In this document: in pieces, positions 17,023 to 25,739 of the stretch
How the letters are laid out: each line of letters starts with the position of its first letter
Position numbering within the stretch: the stretch's first letter is position 1
Assembly: GCF_000472865.1 (NCBI RefSeq)
Contig: NZ_AXAP01000054.1
Span: 1-55,677, forward strand
Length of the DNA stretch: 55,677 nt
Source: Bradyrhizobium elkanii WSM2783
Lineage (GTDB): Bacteria > Pseudomonadota > Alphaproteobacteria > Rhizobiales > Xanthobacteraceae
Direction: 5' to 3'
Notes under the pieces: model-generated
Told to the model about the DNA's origin: nothing
Database searches by the model: none
Seen by the model: only the letters and a program-made list of their open reading frames with translations
Position numbers and translations under genes: made by a program

Positions 17023-18624
17023 ATGAGTGATCCCGCGGAAAAGCCTGAAGTTGTCCAGCTGCCGGCCGAGCCCCAGGCTGCCGCGCCGGTCAACAGTCGC
17101 CGCGCCGCGGCGCAGCGGGTGCGGGAGGCGCGGGATCGGTTAACGTCAACCAGCGGGACCCGCCCCGCATTCGACACCGAACTGCTCCGCCAATATGCCC
17201 AGACCAGGATCTCGGCATCCTACGTCGTGATGCTGCTGGTGATCGCCACCGGCGTGCTGTTCGGCCTGTGGCGGGAGCCGCTCGTGGCGGCGGCCTGGAC
17301 CATCGGCGTGCTCGGCATCCATGCCGCGACCGTGAAGAGCTGCACCAAGTTCCTGAAGGAATCCCCCTCGCCTGCCGCGACGCGCAAATGGCGGGCGCGC
17401 TTCGTGCTGCTCGACCTGCTCTACGGCTTGTTCTGGACGGTGATCCTGGCCCATCCCGCAGGGACGGATGCCGCCTCCAATGCAATGATGATGTTCCTGA
17501 TGCTGCTGGTGATCGCGGTCTCCAGCATGCTCGCGGCGAGCCTTCCAATGGCGGCACTGGCGGCCACCGCGCCGGTGACGATCGCGATCGCCGTCAGTTT
17601 CGCGCTGAGCGGTTCCTTCGACAATTACGTGTTCGCGCTGCTCGCGCTCGGCGCCGAGGGCTATTTCGCGCTGCTTGCCCACCGGCTGCATTCGACGACG
17701 CTCGCCACGCTGCAGGCGCGCGCCGAGAAGGACGTGCTGATCGCCGAGCTCGAACAGTCCAAGGCGATCTCCGACGAAGCACGGCATCGCGCCGAAGCCG
17801 CCAACGTCGCCAAGTCGCGTTTCCTGGCGCAGATGAGCCACGAATTGCGCACGCCGCTGAACGCCATCCTCGGCTTCTCCGAGGTGATGAAGAGCGAGAT
17901 CTTCGGCGCGCATGCGGTGCCGGTCTACAAGGAATATTCTGCCGACATCCACAATTCCGGCGTCCACCTGCTCAATCTCATCAACGAGATCCTCGATCTG
18001 TCGCGGATCGAGGCCGGCCGCTACGAGCTCAACGAGGAAGCGGTCTCGCTGCTGCATGTCGTGGCCGACTGCCACCATCTCTTGAAACTGCGCGCGACCA
18101 GCCGCGGCATCACCATCCACGAAGTATTTGAGCAGGGCATGCCGCGGATCTGGGTCGACGAGCGCGCCACGCGGCAGATCGTGCTCAATCTGTTGTCCAA
18201 CTCGATCAAGTTCACCCCGCAAGGCGGCGAGATCTGGCTGAAGGTCGGATGGACCGCCTCCGGCGGCCAATATCTCAGCGTGAAGGACACCGGCTCCGGC
18301 ATTGCCGAGGACGAGATTCCGATCGTGCTGGCGTCGTTCGGCCAGGGCTCCAACTCGATCAAGTCCGCGGAACAGGGCGCGGGCCTTGGCTTGCCGATCG
18401 CCAAGAGCCTGATCGACCTGCATGGCGGCACCTTCACGCTGAAGTCGAAGCTGCGCATCGGCACCGAGGTGATCGTGACATTCCCGCCGGAGCGCGTGAT
18501 GTCGGCGTTGGCGCCGATGGCCGAGGAAGCGCCGCCGTTGCAGCCGCAACCCTCGATTCCTATGACCGACGACAAGCAAAGGGGGCGCCACAAGCCGATC
18601 ATGAGTGCAGGCACCGGGCTATAG
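17023..18624 (+). CDS. membrane sensor histidine kinase (HisKA-HATPase)
   Basis: 533 residues from the ATG at 17023. A TTG 21 codons earlier (16960) is possible. Residues about 65-235 hold five or six hydrophobic segments. A short coiled stretch (LQARAEKDVLIAELEQSKAISDEARHRAEAANVAKS) leads into the H-box FLAQMSHELRTPLNAILGFSEVM. The N-box IVLNLLSNSIKFTP, G1 VKDTGSGIAEDEI and G2 GAGLGLPIAKSLIDLHGG follow. There is no receiver domain and no response regulator next to it. The architecture and a CtrA-type box upstream recall the DivJ/PleC/PdhS group of cell-cycle kinases. That assignment is inference. The Pro-rich tail after residue 500 is probably unstructured. Confidence 0.9.
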   Translation: MSDPAEKPEVVQLPAEPQAAAPVNSRRAAAQRVREARDRLTSTSGTRPAFDTELLRQYAQTRISASYVVMLLVIATGVLFGLWREPLVAAAWTIGVLGIHAATVKSCTKFLKESPSPAATRKWRARFVLLDLLYGLFWTVILAHPAGTDAASNAMMMFLMLLVIAVSSMLAASLPMAALAATAPVTIAIAVSFALSGSFDNYVFALLALGAEGYFALLAHRLHSTTLATLQARAEKDVLIAELEQSKAISDEARHRAEAANVAKSRFLAQMSHELRTPLNAILGFSEVMKSEIFGAHAVPVYKEYSADIHNSGVHLLNLINEILDLSRIEAGRYELNEEAVSLLHVVADCHHLLKLRATSRGITIHEVFEQGMPRIWVDERATRQIVLNLLSNSIKFTPQGGEIWLKVGWTASGGQYLSVKDTGSGIAEDEIPIVLASFGQGSNSIKSAEQGAGLGLPIAKSLIDLHGGTFTLKSKLRIGTEVIVTFPPERVMSALAPMAEEAPPLQPQPSIPMTDDKQRGRHKPIMSAGTGL

Positions 18625-18689
18625 ACACTACGAAGAGTCATCCCGCTACGCGCTTGCACCCGCGATCGAAATCGTTTCACTATCGATGG

Positions 18690-18893
18690 ATGAGCACAGA
18701 AACGCCGTGTATCGCAGTCTGTATGATCGACCCCAGGACCAAGCTCTGCTTCGGCTGTGGGCGGACGCTGCCGGAGATCGCGCGCTGGCACAAGATGGAC
18801 AGCGCCGAGCGCCTCGCCGTAATGACGCTATTGCCCGCGCGCATGGCGGAAGCGGGCCTCGAGCGGATGGAGGCGCGCCCGAAGCGCGCCTAG
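18690..18893 (+). CDS. DUF1289 small Cys protein
   Basis: 67 residues: begins MSTETPCIAVCMIDP, then LCFGCGRTLPEIARWHKMDSAERLAVM. The four Cys (CxxxC...CxxC), the GRT and the E-I-W residues are the DUF1289 pattern, probably a small metal-binding module of unknown function. No clear ribosome binding site. The gene lies 65 bp after the kinase on the same strand. Its stop codon is the first triplet of a palindromic intergenic repeat. Confidence 0.8.
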   Translation: MSTETPCIAVCMIDPRTKLCFGCGRTLPEIARWHKMDSAERLAVMTLLPARMAEAGLERMEARPKRA

Positions 18894-19018
18894 AGCGCGA
18901 TGACTTTTCTTCGAATCGTCATCCCGCTCTAGCTCTTTGTTTGAGCATGATCTCCGCGCAAACGCTTCGCGTTTGCCGCGAGGGAAAACCGGTGCCCACT
19001 TTTCCGGATCATGCTCTG
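18891..19018. repeat. dispersed gagcatgatc palindromic repeat, long copy
   Basis: Two hairpins: tagagcgcgatgac...gtcatcccgctcta, then gagcatgatctccgcgcaaacgcttcgcgtttgccgcgagggaaaaccggtgcccacttttccggatcatgctc, with an internal gcaaacgcttcgcgtttgc stem. It is related to 12554-12655. It supplies the stop codon of the DUF1289 gene and ends 27 bases before the protease start, so it is an inter-cistronic element. Confidence 0.8.
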
Positions 19019-19044
19019 GTGCATTGGACGCGGGAGGCGGTGTC

Positions 19045-19599
19045 ATGAGCCGCATCCTCCTCGTGCTCCTATTGCTGGTTGCGACCGCCGGCGCGGTCGT
19101 CGCCTATGGCGATCCCGAACAAATCGCGCGCGCCGGCCATCAGGTTTCGCACATGCTGCGCGGGAACGTTGTGACCCCCGGCCCCGCCGTGCAGATCCCG
19201 CGCGGACAGGGCGGCGAGTTCGCGCTGCGCGCCAAGATCAACGGCGTCAGCGCGCCGATGGTGATCGACACCGGCGCGACCTCGGTGGTGTTGACCTGGG
19301 AGACCGCGAAGGCAATCGGGCTGCCGATCGAAATGCTCGAATACAATGTTGATCTCGAAACCGCCGGCGGCCACACCAAGGCAGCACGGCTGACGCTCGA
19401 TCGCCTCGCCGTCGGTCACCTGGTCGAAAAGTCTATCCCGGCGCTGGTGGTGCCGCGCGGGCAGATGAAGACGAATCTGCTCGGCATGAGCTTCCTGGAT
19501 CGGCTGGAAAGCTGGGGCGTGCGGGCCGACAAGCTGATGCTGACCGGCTATCCCGACGTGCTAGGCCGCCATCGACGCGGCCGCACGGCTTCCAACTAG
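19045..19599 (+). CDS. membrane-anchored retropepsin-like aspartic protease (clan AA)
   Basis: 184 residues from the ATG at 19045 with GGGAGG 8 bases upstream. There is one N-terminal hydrophobic anchor (ILLVLLLLVATAGAVVAY), then a single aspartic-protease lobe: GGEFALRAKINGVSAPMVIDTGATSVVLTWETA, with the catalytic D-T-G-A, and the partner strands LLGMSFLDRLESW. This matches the TIGR02281-type family of bacterial retropepsin-like proteins, probably dimeric at the periplasmic face. The gene runs convergent with dusA and overlaps its 3' end by 39 bases. Confidence 0.87.
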   Translation: MSRILLVLLLLVATAGAVVAYGDPEQIARAGHQVSHMLRGNVVTPGPAVQIPRGQGGEFALRAKINGVSAPMVIDTGATSVVLTWETAKAIGLPIEMLEYNVDLETAGGHTKAARLTLDRLAVGHLVEKSIPALVVPRGQMKTNLLGMSFLDRLESWGVRADKLMLTGYPDVLGRHRRGRTASN

Positions 19600-20556
19600 C
19601 GCGATCGCCTCGCGTAGTACATTCACCCCCGCACCCGGCCTCCTGCCATGCTCGGCGAGATGGCGGCGGAAGGCGCGCGCTCCTGGCACGCCGAAGAACG
19701 CGCCGACGAAATGCCGCGTGATCGCATGCAGCCGCGCGCCGCGCGCGAGTTCGCCTTCGATATAGGGGATCATCGCCTCAAACGCGTCCTGCATCGTGGC
19801 GTGCGGCGCCGCCTCGCCGAACAGGTCGGGGTCGACCGACAACAACCGCCACGGCTCCTGATAGGCCGCGCGGCCCAGCATCACGCCATCGACATGCGCC
19901 AGGTGCCGCTTCGCCTCGTCGAGACTCGCGATGCCGCCATTGATGATGATGGGAACATGGGGCATGGCGGCTTTCAACCGATAGACGCGATCATAGTCGA
20001 GCGGCGGGATGTCGCGGTTCTCCTTCGGCGACAGGCCGTTCAGCCAGGCTTTTCGCGCGTGCACGATCAGCGCATCCGCGCCCGCTTCGATCACGCCGCG
20101 CGCGAGCGTATCGAGCGCCAGTTCCGGATCCTGGTCGTCGATCCCGATACGGCACTTCACCGTCACCGGAACCTTCACCGCGCGCTTCATCGCCGCGACA
20201 CCCTCGGCAACGAGCACCGGCTCCGCCATCAGGCAGGCGCCGAACCGGCCATCCTTGACCCGATCGGACGGGCAGCCGACATTGAGGTTGATCTCGTCAT
20301 AGCCGAAATCCTCGCCGATCTTGGCTGCAGCGGCGAGTTCACGCGGATCGGACCCGCCAAGCTGCAACGCCACCGGATGCTCGCTCGCATCAAACCCGAG
20401 CAGCCGCGCGCGATCACCATGAATGACGGCGCCGGTGGTCAGCATCTCCGTATAAAGCCGCGCCCGCCGCGAAAGCTGGCGATGGAAGACGCGACACTGC
20501 CGGTCGGTCCAGTCCATCATGGGGGCCACGGAAAAGCGATAGTCTTGCGATTTCAA
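19561..20556 (-). CDS. dusA: tRNA-dihydrouridine(20/20a) synthase DusA
   Basis: 331 residues, full length. An FMN-binding TIM barrel opens with RFSVAPMMDWTDRQCRVFHRQL. The catalytic Cys is in LNVGCPSDRV. FMN and tRNA contacts appear in VTVKCRIGIDD, LIVHARKAWLNG and IIINGGIASLDEA. It reduces uridine 20/20a in the D-loop of tRNA with NADPH. The start is TTG at 20556 with AGGA 7 bases upstream. The first codons (YRFSVAPMMDWTD) are the segment that dusA-specific integrases use as attachment site, and an integrase remnant lies next door. The present promoter and start may therefore be supplied by inserted DNA. The 3' end overlaps the protease gene. Confidence 0.95.
   Translation of the reverse strand: MKSQDYRFSVAPMMDWTDRQCRVFHRQLSRRARLYTEMLTTGAVIHGDRARLLGFDASEHPVALQLGGSDPRELAAAAKIGEDFGYDEINLNVGCPSDRVKDGRFGACLMAEPVLVAEGVAAMKRAVKVPVTVKCRIGIDDQDPELALDTLARGVIEAGADALIVHARKAWLNGLSPKENRDIPPLDYDRVYRLKAAMPHVPIIINGGIASLDEAKRHLAHVDGVMLGRAAYQEPWRLLSVDPDLFGEAAPHATMQDAFEAMIPYIEGELARGARLHAITRHFVGAFFGVPGARAFRRHLAEHGRRPGAGVNVLREAIALVGSRAAASMAA
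20500..20556. other. inferred attachment (att) region in the 5' end of dusA
   Basis: The codons for YRFSVAPMMDWTDRQ are the conserved target of the dusA-associated tyrosine integrase family. Backbone-type genes and repeats lie to the left and mobile or accessory genes to the right. The partner att copy would be at the far end of the island and was not found inside the window. Confidence 0.5.
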
Positions 20557-20691
20557 TACTTTATCCTATGTTCTCAATGGGATGAACCCGGAACATGTGC
20601 ACTCCAAACTAGTCGAAATTGCACACGTTTGTACCTGTTTTGACCTCTCAGTGCACACGTAGCGCACACGAATTGGGGAGTGCACACGGCC

Positions 20692-20976
20692 GTGGCCAGC
20701 TTCACTCAATTGCCTTCCGGGAACTGGCGCGTCCAGGTCCGCCGCAAGAACCGCTACGTGTCAGAGACCTTCCGCCGGCGCAAGGACGGCGAAGACTGGG
20801 CGCTCGATATGGAGCGCAATATCGACCGCAGTGGATCACCAAAGCCCCGCGCCGCTGTCCAAGCCAAAACCTTCGGCGACATCATCGATCTGCATATCGA
20901 GGACATGCACGAGGTCGGCCGCCCTCCCCGTCGCTCCAAGGCCGCTGTGCTAGAGGCACTGTCCGTCGTCAGATAA
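20692..20976 (+). pseudogene. N-terminal remnant of dusA-type tyrosine integrase
   Basis: About 95 codons: MASFTQLPSGNWRVQVRRKNRYVSETFRRRKDGEDWALDMERNID, then KTFGDIIDLHIEDMHEVGRPPRRSKAAVLEAL, then a stop. This is the N-terminal arm-binding and core-binding start of the integrases found beside dusA, which normally exceed 300 residues. The catalytic domain (R-H-R-Y) is absent because an IS3-family element begins within three bases of the stop. A GTG four codons upstream (20680) is an alternative start. The gene cannot make an active recombinase, so the island is probably fixed unless another copy exists. Confidence 0.85.
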
Positions 20977-21033
20977 TTTGAGACTTATCAGGCTCTTCGA
21001 GAAGGGAGGCTCTGGCTCATCAGGGGTTAGAGT

Positions 21034-22014
21034 TTAAGCGGCGTGCAGCTGATGCTGCAAGCGGCGGTTCGCGATGGTGGCAAGCTTGATGCGTTTTCGT
21101 TCTGCGAGGATCATCTCCGCCCTGCCGAAGTAGACGTCGGCCGGCGTCAGATTATCGATGCTCTCATGATAGCGGACGTGGTTGTAGTGCTCGACGAAGG
21201 CGCCGATCTGCCGTTCGAGATCGCCGGGCAGGTAGTAGTTGTCGAGCAGGATGCGGTTCTTTAGGGTCTGATGCCAGCGTTCGATTTTGCCTTGGGTCTG
21301 GGGATGATACGGCGCCCCGCGCACATGCTGCATGCCCTTGCCTGCGAGCCACATGGCCAGATCGTCTGCCACGTAGCTCGAGCCGTTGTCGCTGAGAAGC
21401 CGCGGCCGGTGCGCGACGGTGATATGGTCAAGGCCGGAGGCCGCGAGCGCCTGGTCGAGCGTGGCCGTGACGTCGGAGGCGCACATCGTGGGACCAAGCC
21501 TCCAGGCCACGATGTAGCGCGAGAAGTCGTCGAGCACGCTCGACAGGTAGTACCAGCCCCAGCCAGTGATCTTAAGGTAGGTAAAGTCGGTCTGCCAAAG
21601 CTGGTTGATGGCGGTGGTCTTGTCCTTGAACTCGTTTGCCGCCTTGATCACCACATAGGCCGGGCTGGTGACGAGGTCATGTGCCTTCAGCAACCGATAA
21701 ACCGACGCCTCGGAGACAAAATACTTCCGTTCGTCGGTGAACCGCACGGCCAGTTCGCGCGGCGACAGTTCCGGAAACTCCAGCGCCAGGTCGATGATCT
21801 GACCTCGTACGTCGTCGGGGATGCGATTCCAGGCCCGGTCTGGTCGAGACCGATGGTCGGCCAGCGCGTCGATGCCGCCCCCGCGGTAACGATCATACCA
21901 GCGATAGAATGTGGCGCGTGGGATGCCCAGCTTGTCCAGCGTGCGCTTGGCCGGAAGATGCGATTGCTCGACCAACTGGATGATCTCGGCCTTCTCGGAT
22001 GCGGGATATCTCAT
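21034..22014 (-). CDS. IS3-family transposase OrfB (DDE integrase core)
   Basis: 326 residues. An N-terminal helix-turn-helix (MRYPASEKAEIIQLVEQSHLPAKRTLDKLGIPRATFYRWYDRY) is followed by an rve integrase core with the first Asp in WQTDFTYLKI, the second in LLSDNGSSYVA and the Glu in THPQTQGKIERWHQTLKNR-type context (YHPQTQGKIERWHQ). All three catalytic acidic residues are present, so the protein could be active if supplied with OrfA. It uses its own ATG rather than a programmed frameshift. Confidence 0.9.
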   Translation of the reverse strand: MRYPASEKAEIIQLVEQSHLPAKRTLDKLGIPRATFYRWYDRYRGGGIDALADHRSRPDRAWNRIPDDVRGQIIDLALEFPELSPRELAVRFTDERKYFVSEASVYRLLKAHDLVTSPAYVVIKAANEFKDKTTAINQLWQTDFTYLKITGWGWYYLSSVLDDFSRYIVAWRLGPTMCASDVTATLDQALAASGLDHITVAHRPRLLSDNGSSYVADDLAMWLAGKGMQHVRGAPYHPQTQGKIERWHQTLKNRILLDNYYLPGDLERQIGAFVEHYNHVRYHESIDNLTPADVYFGRAEMILAERKRIKLATIANRRLQHQLHAA

Positions 22015-22035
22015 GCCTCGTTCTCCCCATCCCGT

Positions 22036-22381
22036 TCATGCTTTTTTGAGCAAGCGGTTCTCCAGGGTGAGGTCGGCCACGACTTCCTTCAACGCTGCCG
22101 TCTCACGACGGAGATCCTTCCTCGCCAGAGGTCGCGGCACGCGCCGTATCGCCCGCCAGCCGGCGCTTACCGGCTTCGAGGAACTCCTTGGACCAGCCAT
22201 AATACATCGAGGCGGCGATGCCTTCGCGGCGACACAGCTCAGAGATATTCTCCTCCCCGCGCAGTCCGTCCAGCACGATGCGGATCTTCTCTTCGGCCGA
22301 ATACTGCCGACGCGTCTGACGACGAATGTCCTTTAGCACTTGTTCTGCCGGCGCTTTGCCCGGTCCGGATTTCTGCTTCAT
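22036..22381 (-). pseudogene. IS3-family OrfA, frameshifted
   Basis: The N-terminal part (MKQKSGPGKAPAEQVLKDIRRQTRRQYSAEEKIRIVLDGLRGEENISELCRREGIAASMYYGWSKEFLEAGKRRLAGDTARAA) is a typical IS3 OrfA helix-turn-helix. At about 22120 the frame changes: the other phase continues KDLRRETAALKEVVADLTLENRLLKKA, the normal leucine-zipper end, and stops at 22036. The first frame stops early at 22103. A two-base loss near 22120 would explain it. The site is in mid-gene, unlike a programmed frameshift. Confidence 0.75.
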
Positions 22382-22396
22382 CTGCGCTCCTGGTGG

Positions 22397-23110
22397 CTAC
22401 GATGAACCAGAAATCCTCCCTCCGCAAAATCCTTCAATTTGTCTCGCAGGCGCTGACGGCGAACACTCGAGATGGAAGACTACCGTCCGCTCGCCGATTC
22501 CGACGAGAACCGCAATGTCGGCGACCGTCTTTCCTTGCGCCGTCCACGCCAGGCACTGACGCTCGCGCTGGGTAAGCTCGCTCTCGACGCGCTGGCGCGA
22601 GGCCAGCGAGGCATCAAGCCTGGTGTCAACGTGGACGTGAAAATACAAACCTACCTGATGAACAACGTCTTTCCAGATATCATCGAGTTGATCAAACTCG
22701 GTTTGGCGAAGGCTTGTCGCCAAAGTGAATGCGGCCATGCGCCCGAACCCGCCTCTGATCGGGACGGTAATTCCAGACCGGATCCCAAACGTCGTTGCCT
22801 CATCAAAAAACTGCCGCTGCGCTCGGTCTCCGGCAGCGATGCGCGCCGCTCCACCGCAAGAGAACAAATCCCGCCTGGCCCGGGCACGAAGGACCACGGG
22901 GTCGAGTTGCTGGTAGCCGAGTTGAAAGTACCGGCTGGTCCACGATCTCGGGTAGGACGAGATCAACAGCGGCGCTTCGCCATCCAGACGCAGATAAGCG
23001 AAGCGCTCGAAGCCAAGTTTCTGCGCCACCCGAGCTGCGATCCGCTCGAACGCTCTTGCATTGTCAGCTGTCTGGATTGCGTCAACAAACTCCTGAAATG
23101 TGGTCTCCAT
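22397..23110 (-). pseudogene. LuxR-family autoinducer-binding regulator, truncated in the HTH
   Basis: Starts METTFQEFVDAIQTADNARAFERIAARV, chosen at 23110 within a longer frame. The autoinducer-binding domain keeps the conserved pattern (SWTSRYFQLGYQQLDPVVLRA with W, Y, D and P), and FGIRSGITVPIRGGFGRMAAFTLA. The C-terminal HTH begins ELTQRERQCLAWTAQGKTVADIAVLVGIGERTVVFHLE, where the recognition helix is present, but family similarity ends there and the remaining codons run into the IS end. About 25-30 residues of the DNA-binding domain are lost. No luxI gene is present. It probably descends from an acyl-homoserine-lactone receptor and is likely inactive. Confidence 0.75.
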
Positions 23111-23399
23111 CGGACTCATTCTATGTGGACTGTTGTGAAAAAACCGCGCACCGTGTTGAGCGAGATTTCCGGGGCACTTGCGATGTGCCTTTGGGCATGT
23201 CGCTCGACGACCGGGGACGTCCGCTAGCCATTTACGTCTGGTCAAGCGATCACGCTGCATTGTGGGTCTTCCGGGCTTCTATCTTGCTGGGAGATCAAGC
23301 AGCAGGACAAGCAAAGCCAACCAGAATGGAGCCAGGTGCAAGGACTAGTTGCCACGGCTCTATGTTCGGCCTCGGGACCTCCGTTTGCGGGACAGCATG

Positions 23400-23592
23400 A
23401 GTTCCGCTGCAGCACATCGGGCCACAGCTTGCGGATTGCCATGATCAGACGGACACATTGCGGCTGATGCAGTGGCGCCAGCGGAGTCAAGGCGTCGATC
23501 GCTCCCATAGAAGCGTGGTCGATTCGAACCGGCCCGGAGAAGGCATCGGCGCCGTGCACGACACGATGCCTAACCGCAATGACGCGGCCCAT
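23400..23592 (-). pseudogene. acetate kinase internal fragment
   Basis: On the minus strand VRHRVVHGADAFSGPVRID...MGAIDALTPLAPLHQPQ...IRKLWPDV matches the acetate kinase block with the RVVHGG and LTPLAPLHQP motifs. Only about 60 residues remain, and both ends run into unrelated sequence. It is joined upstream to an SDR fragment. Confidence 0.65.
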
Positions 23593-23599
23593 GTCAAAA

Positions 23600-23776
23600 T
23601 GGCTCTCTCGCTATTTCCCGCGTGGCTTAGCTCAGCAGCGGTCTGGGCCGCCGCCGTGCAGTCGATGTCGGCGACTACAACCTTGGCGCCGTGGCGGACC
23701 AAGGCCCGCGCCACGCTTGCCCGATGCCGCTTGCGCCGCCGGTGACCAGCGCCGTCTTGTCCGCAATTTGTTTCAT
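23600..23776 (-). pseudogene. short-chain dehydrogenase N-terminal fragment, frameshifted
   Basis: AAGGAGGACCGCCT precedes an ATG at 23776 coding MKQIADKTALVTGGASGIG, the SDR cofactor motif. After one lost base the other frame continues ARALVRHGAKVVVADIDCTAAAQTAAELSHAG and then similarity ends. So it is a frameshifted and truncated gene with an intact translation start. Confidence 0.7.
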
Positions 23777-23977
23777 AGGCGGTCCTCCTTTAGATCTTGC
23801 TCAACTCGCCTTGACGACGCCCCCGTCTCAGGGATCATAGCCGCCTTCGCCGGGGTCAACTCTCAATGAAAATCCCCGGGCCAGTTCTCAACGAAGATCA
23901 ACACACCACGTCCAACGGCAATGATCTTCGCTAGTCCTAACAACACATCCCACTGCCTCCGCGGTCGAAGCTGCGAC

Positions 23978-25611
23978 TCAAAACAGCAGAAACAGGCATC
24001 CCAAGAAATTCAGCGACGATCCCTCACGGGGGAAATAACTGATGCTCGGATGATCGGTGTATGCCACGCCAAGCGTTCCCCAGATGCCGGGCCGGAGGTG
24101 CGCGGTGTAGGAAGCCGTTATGGTATTGGTGTTGTAACGCGCCCCGACCAAGGTCTCGGTCGCGAAACCGTTCACAAAATCAGCCAGATGGGGACTGACT
24201 TCATTGCGACTATAAACCAAACTGAGCATGTCCTTTGGCCTTGAGGCGGAGGGCCCAATCCAATAGAGCCTGCCCTCGTAATACTGATAGAAGGCGGCAG
24301 TCTTGGGCGGCGTGTACATTGCCGTACCGCCGACGTAGATGCCGCGGTAGGCCGTAAGGGGTGACGACGGATCCTGCTGCCAAAGCTGCCGGTCCGCGAG
24401 GAGATAAAAGCCCGGTACGCCAGATTTGGTGCCTCCGGTTGCCAGCTCGGATAGGTCTTTGAATTCGGATGTGTTGTACATGGCGCCCGCGCGGATCCAG
24501 GTTGACAGATCACCTGGCAAGGGAGGCGTCTGGTAGCCGACTTCGTTCAGAAATAACGTTCCCGTTCCCTTGACGGCGAGTCGAACCTCAAACCGACCCC
24601 GTCGCTGTGGATCTCATCGTAGATGGGATTGCCGGTAGGCCCGTTAACTGGATTGCTACGCTGAACAAGGAACTGATTGTAGAATGAATTCGAGATGTTC
24701 CACTTTAAACGAACCGCTGGCGCTGCAAAAGGTTCGGTGGCCAAGCCTAATTCCGCCGGTATCGACGCTGAAGGACCGAACGGACTTGAAAAATTACCGC
24801 CGACGTAGGTGCCGATCACTTCATCCGAAGCGGCGAACCAGCCGACCTTGGCTTCCACCTTGCCGTCGAACAGCGGCTGATACCAGGACAAATTGGTAAT
24901 TCTGTTAGCGGTGGGTAGATAGGCGTCATTCGTGCTCGTAGTGACGTTCGCCGCGAACGCCAACTGCCCCCCAGTCAAACCGATCCGTCCCAAGTCATAG
25001 GTCAGGTATGGCTTCAGGGTGTATGTATTGCCGAAGCTCTGTCCAAAATAGGCCTGGTTTCCAGCGCAGATTCCGCCGATCCGGGTGATGCTGGTACAGA
25101 CCGGATATGTACTGGGAACTTGTCGGGGCGTGTCGAGCATATTCGCCTGCATGATCTCGGGACTGACAAACAACAAGCCGAAACCTTCCTCTGCCAGCGC
25201 CGAGCGGAAACCGCCGACGTCTTGCGTTAGAGTGTCGGAGAAAGATGGGAACGGAATGTTCCAGCCCTTGTATCCCAAGGTCGCGTTCATCTGGTCCAGC
25301 GACATTGCTGGTGCGGACGGCTTCGCGACGCTAGGAGGCGGGGCCGTAGCGGGTATCGGCGCGGCGTCAAAGCCTTTCGCGATAGTGGAAGACGTCGAGG
25401 ACCGCTTTTTCTGTTTGATCGGCTTCACGGCAGTTGGAGCTGGCGCGTCGACACTTGGCTGCGGTGGACTGGCAACCTCAGCCGCGTGCACGCCGGTCGG
25501 CGCGACGCCGGCAAAGGCGATCAGAAGGCCTTGGCAAATCCGCGCCTGCCATCTCACGTGACTTACCGAGCCCGATATACGGCTGCTCGCGATGACCCCT
25601 CTCGTCGGCAT
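23978..25611 (-). pseudogene. OprB-type outer-membrane porin, single frameshift
   Basis: The N-terminal part (25611 to about 24547, 354 residues) has a signal-like segment (GLLIAFAGVAPTGVHAAE), a Pro/Ala/Lys linker and a porin body (GGFRSALAEEGFGLLFVSPEIMQANML, TLKPYLTYDLGRIGLTGGQLAFAANV). The C-terminal part continues in another phase: from about 24580 the frame reads AVKGTGTLFLNEVGYQTPPLPGDLSTWIRAGAMYNTSEF to GARYNTNTITASYTAHLRPGIWGTLGVAYTDHP. The two halves join without missing sequence apart from one base near 24575-24590. OprB-like porins take up sugars or small aromatic and terpenoid compounds across the outer membrane. GGGAGAG precedes the start. An operator-like palindrome lies 102 bp upstream, linking it to the catabolic cluster. 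It may be a real mutation or a sequencing error. Confidence 0.75.
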
Positions 25612-25713
25612 ATTCTCTCCCTGTATTTATCTTTTGCGCCCACCCCGAGACCGGACTGAGCTGCCGGTCTTCGGGTAAGGCTGCGCGAATGAAATCCGGA
25701 AGAACGCAAAAAG

Positions 25714-25733
25714 TCAACCAACAAGTTGGATGA
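25714..25733. promoter_or_regulatory. operator-like palindrome, copy 1 (porin)
   Basis: TCAACCAACAAGTTGGATGA: arms TCA-n-CCAAC and GTTGG-n-TGA around AA. It is the most symmetric of five related 20-mers in the window and lies about 100 bp upstream of the porin start on the minus strand. Confidence 0.65.
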
Positions 25734-25739
25734 TGACAC

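Larger units (their letters stand above)
20979..22446 (-). mobile_element. IS3-family insertion sequence
   Basis: Bounded by imperfect inverted repeats: TGAGACTTATCAGG...AGGGAGGCTCTGGCTCATC at 20979-21019 and, on the other strand, CGAGAC...GGAGGGAGGATTTCTGGTTCATC at 22401-22446. It carries orfB (intact) and orfA (frameshifted). The ends are my estimate from repeat matching; a flanking target duplication is not clear. Genes on both sides (integrase, LuxR regulator) are truncated at the element, so a deletion accompanied or followed the insertion. Confidence 0.7.

Noticed and set aside
22472..23227. 251-codon plus-strand frame opposite the LuxR gene
   Set aside because: Antisense shadow; the minus strand carries clear autoinducer-binding and HTH motifs.
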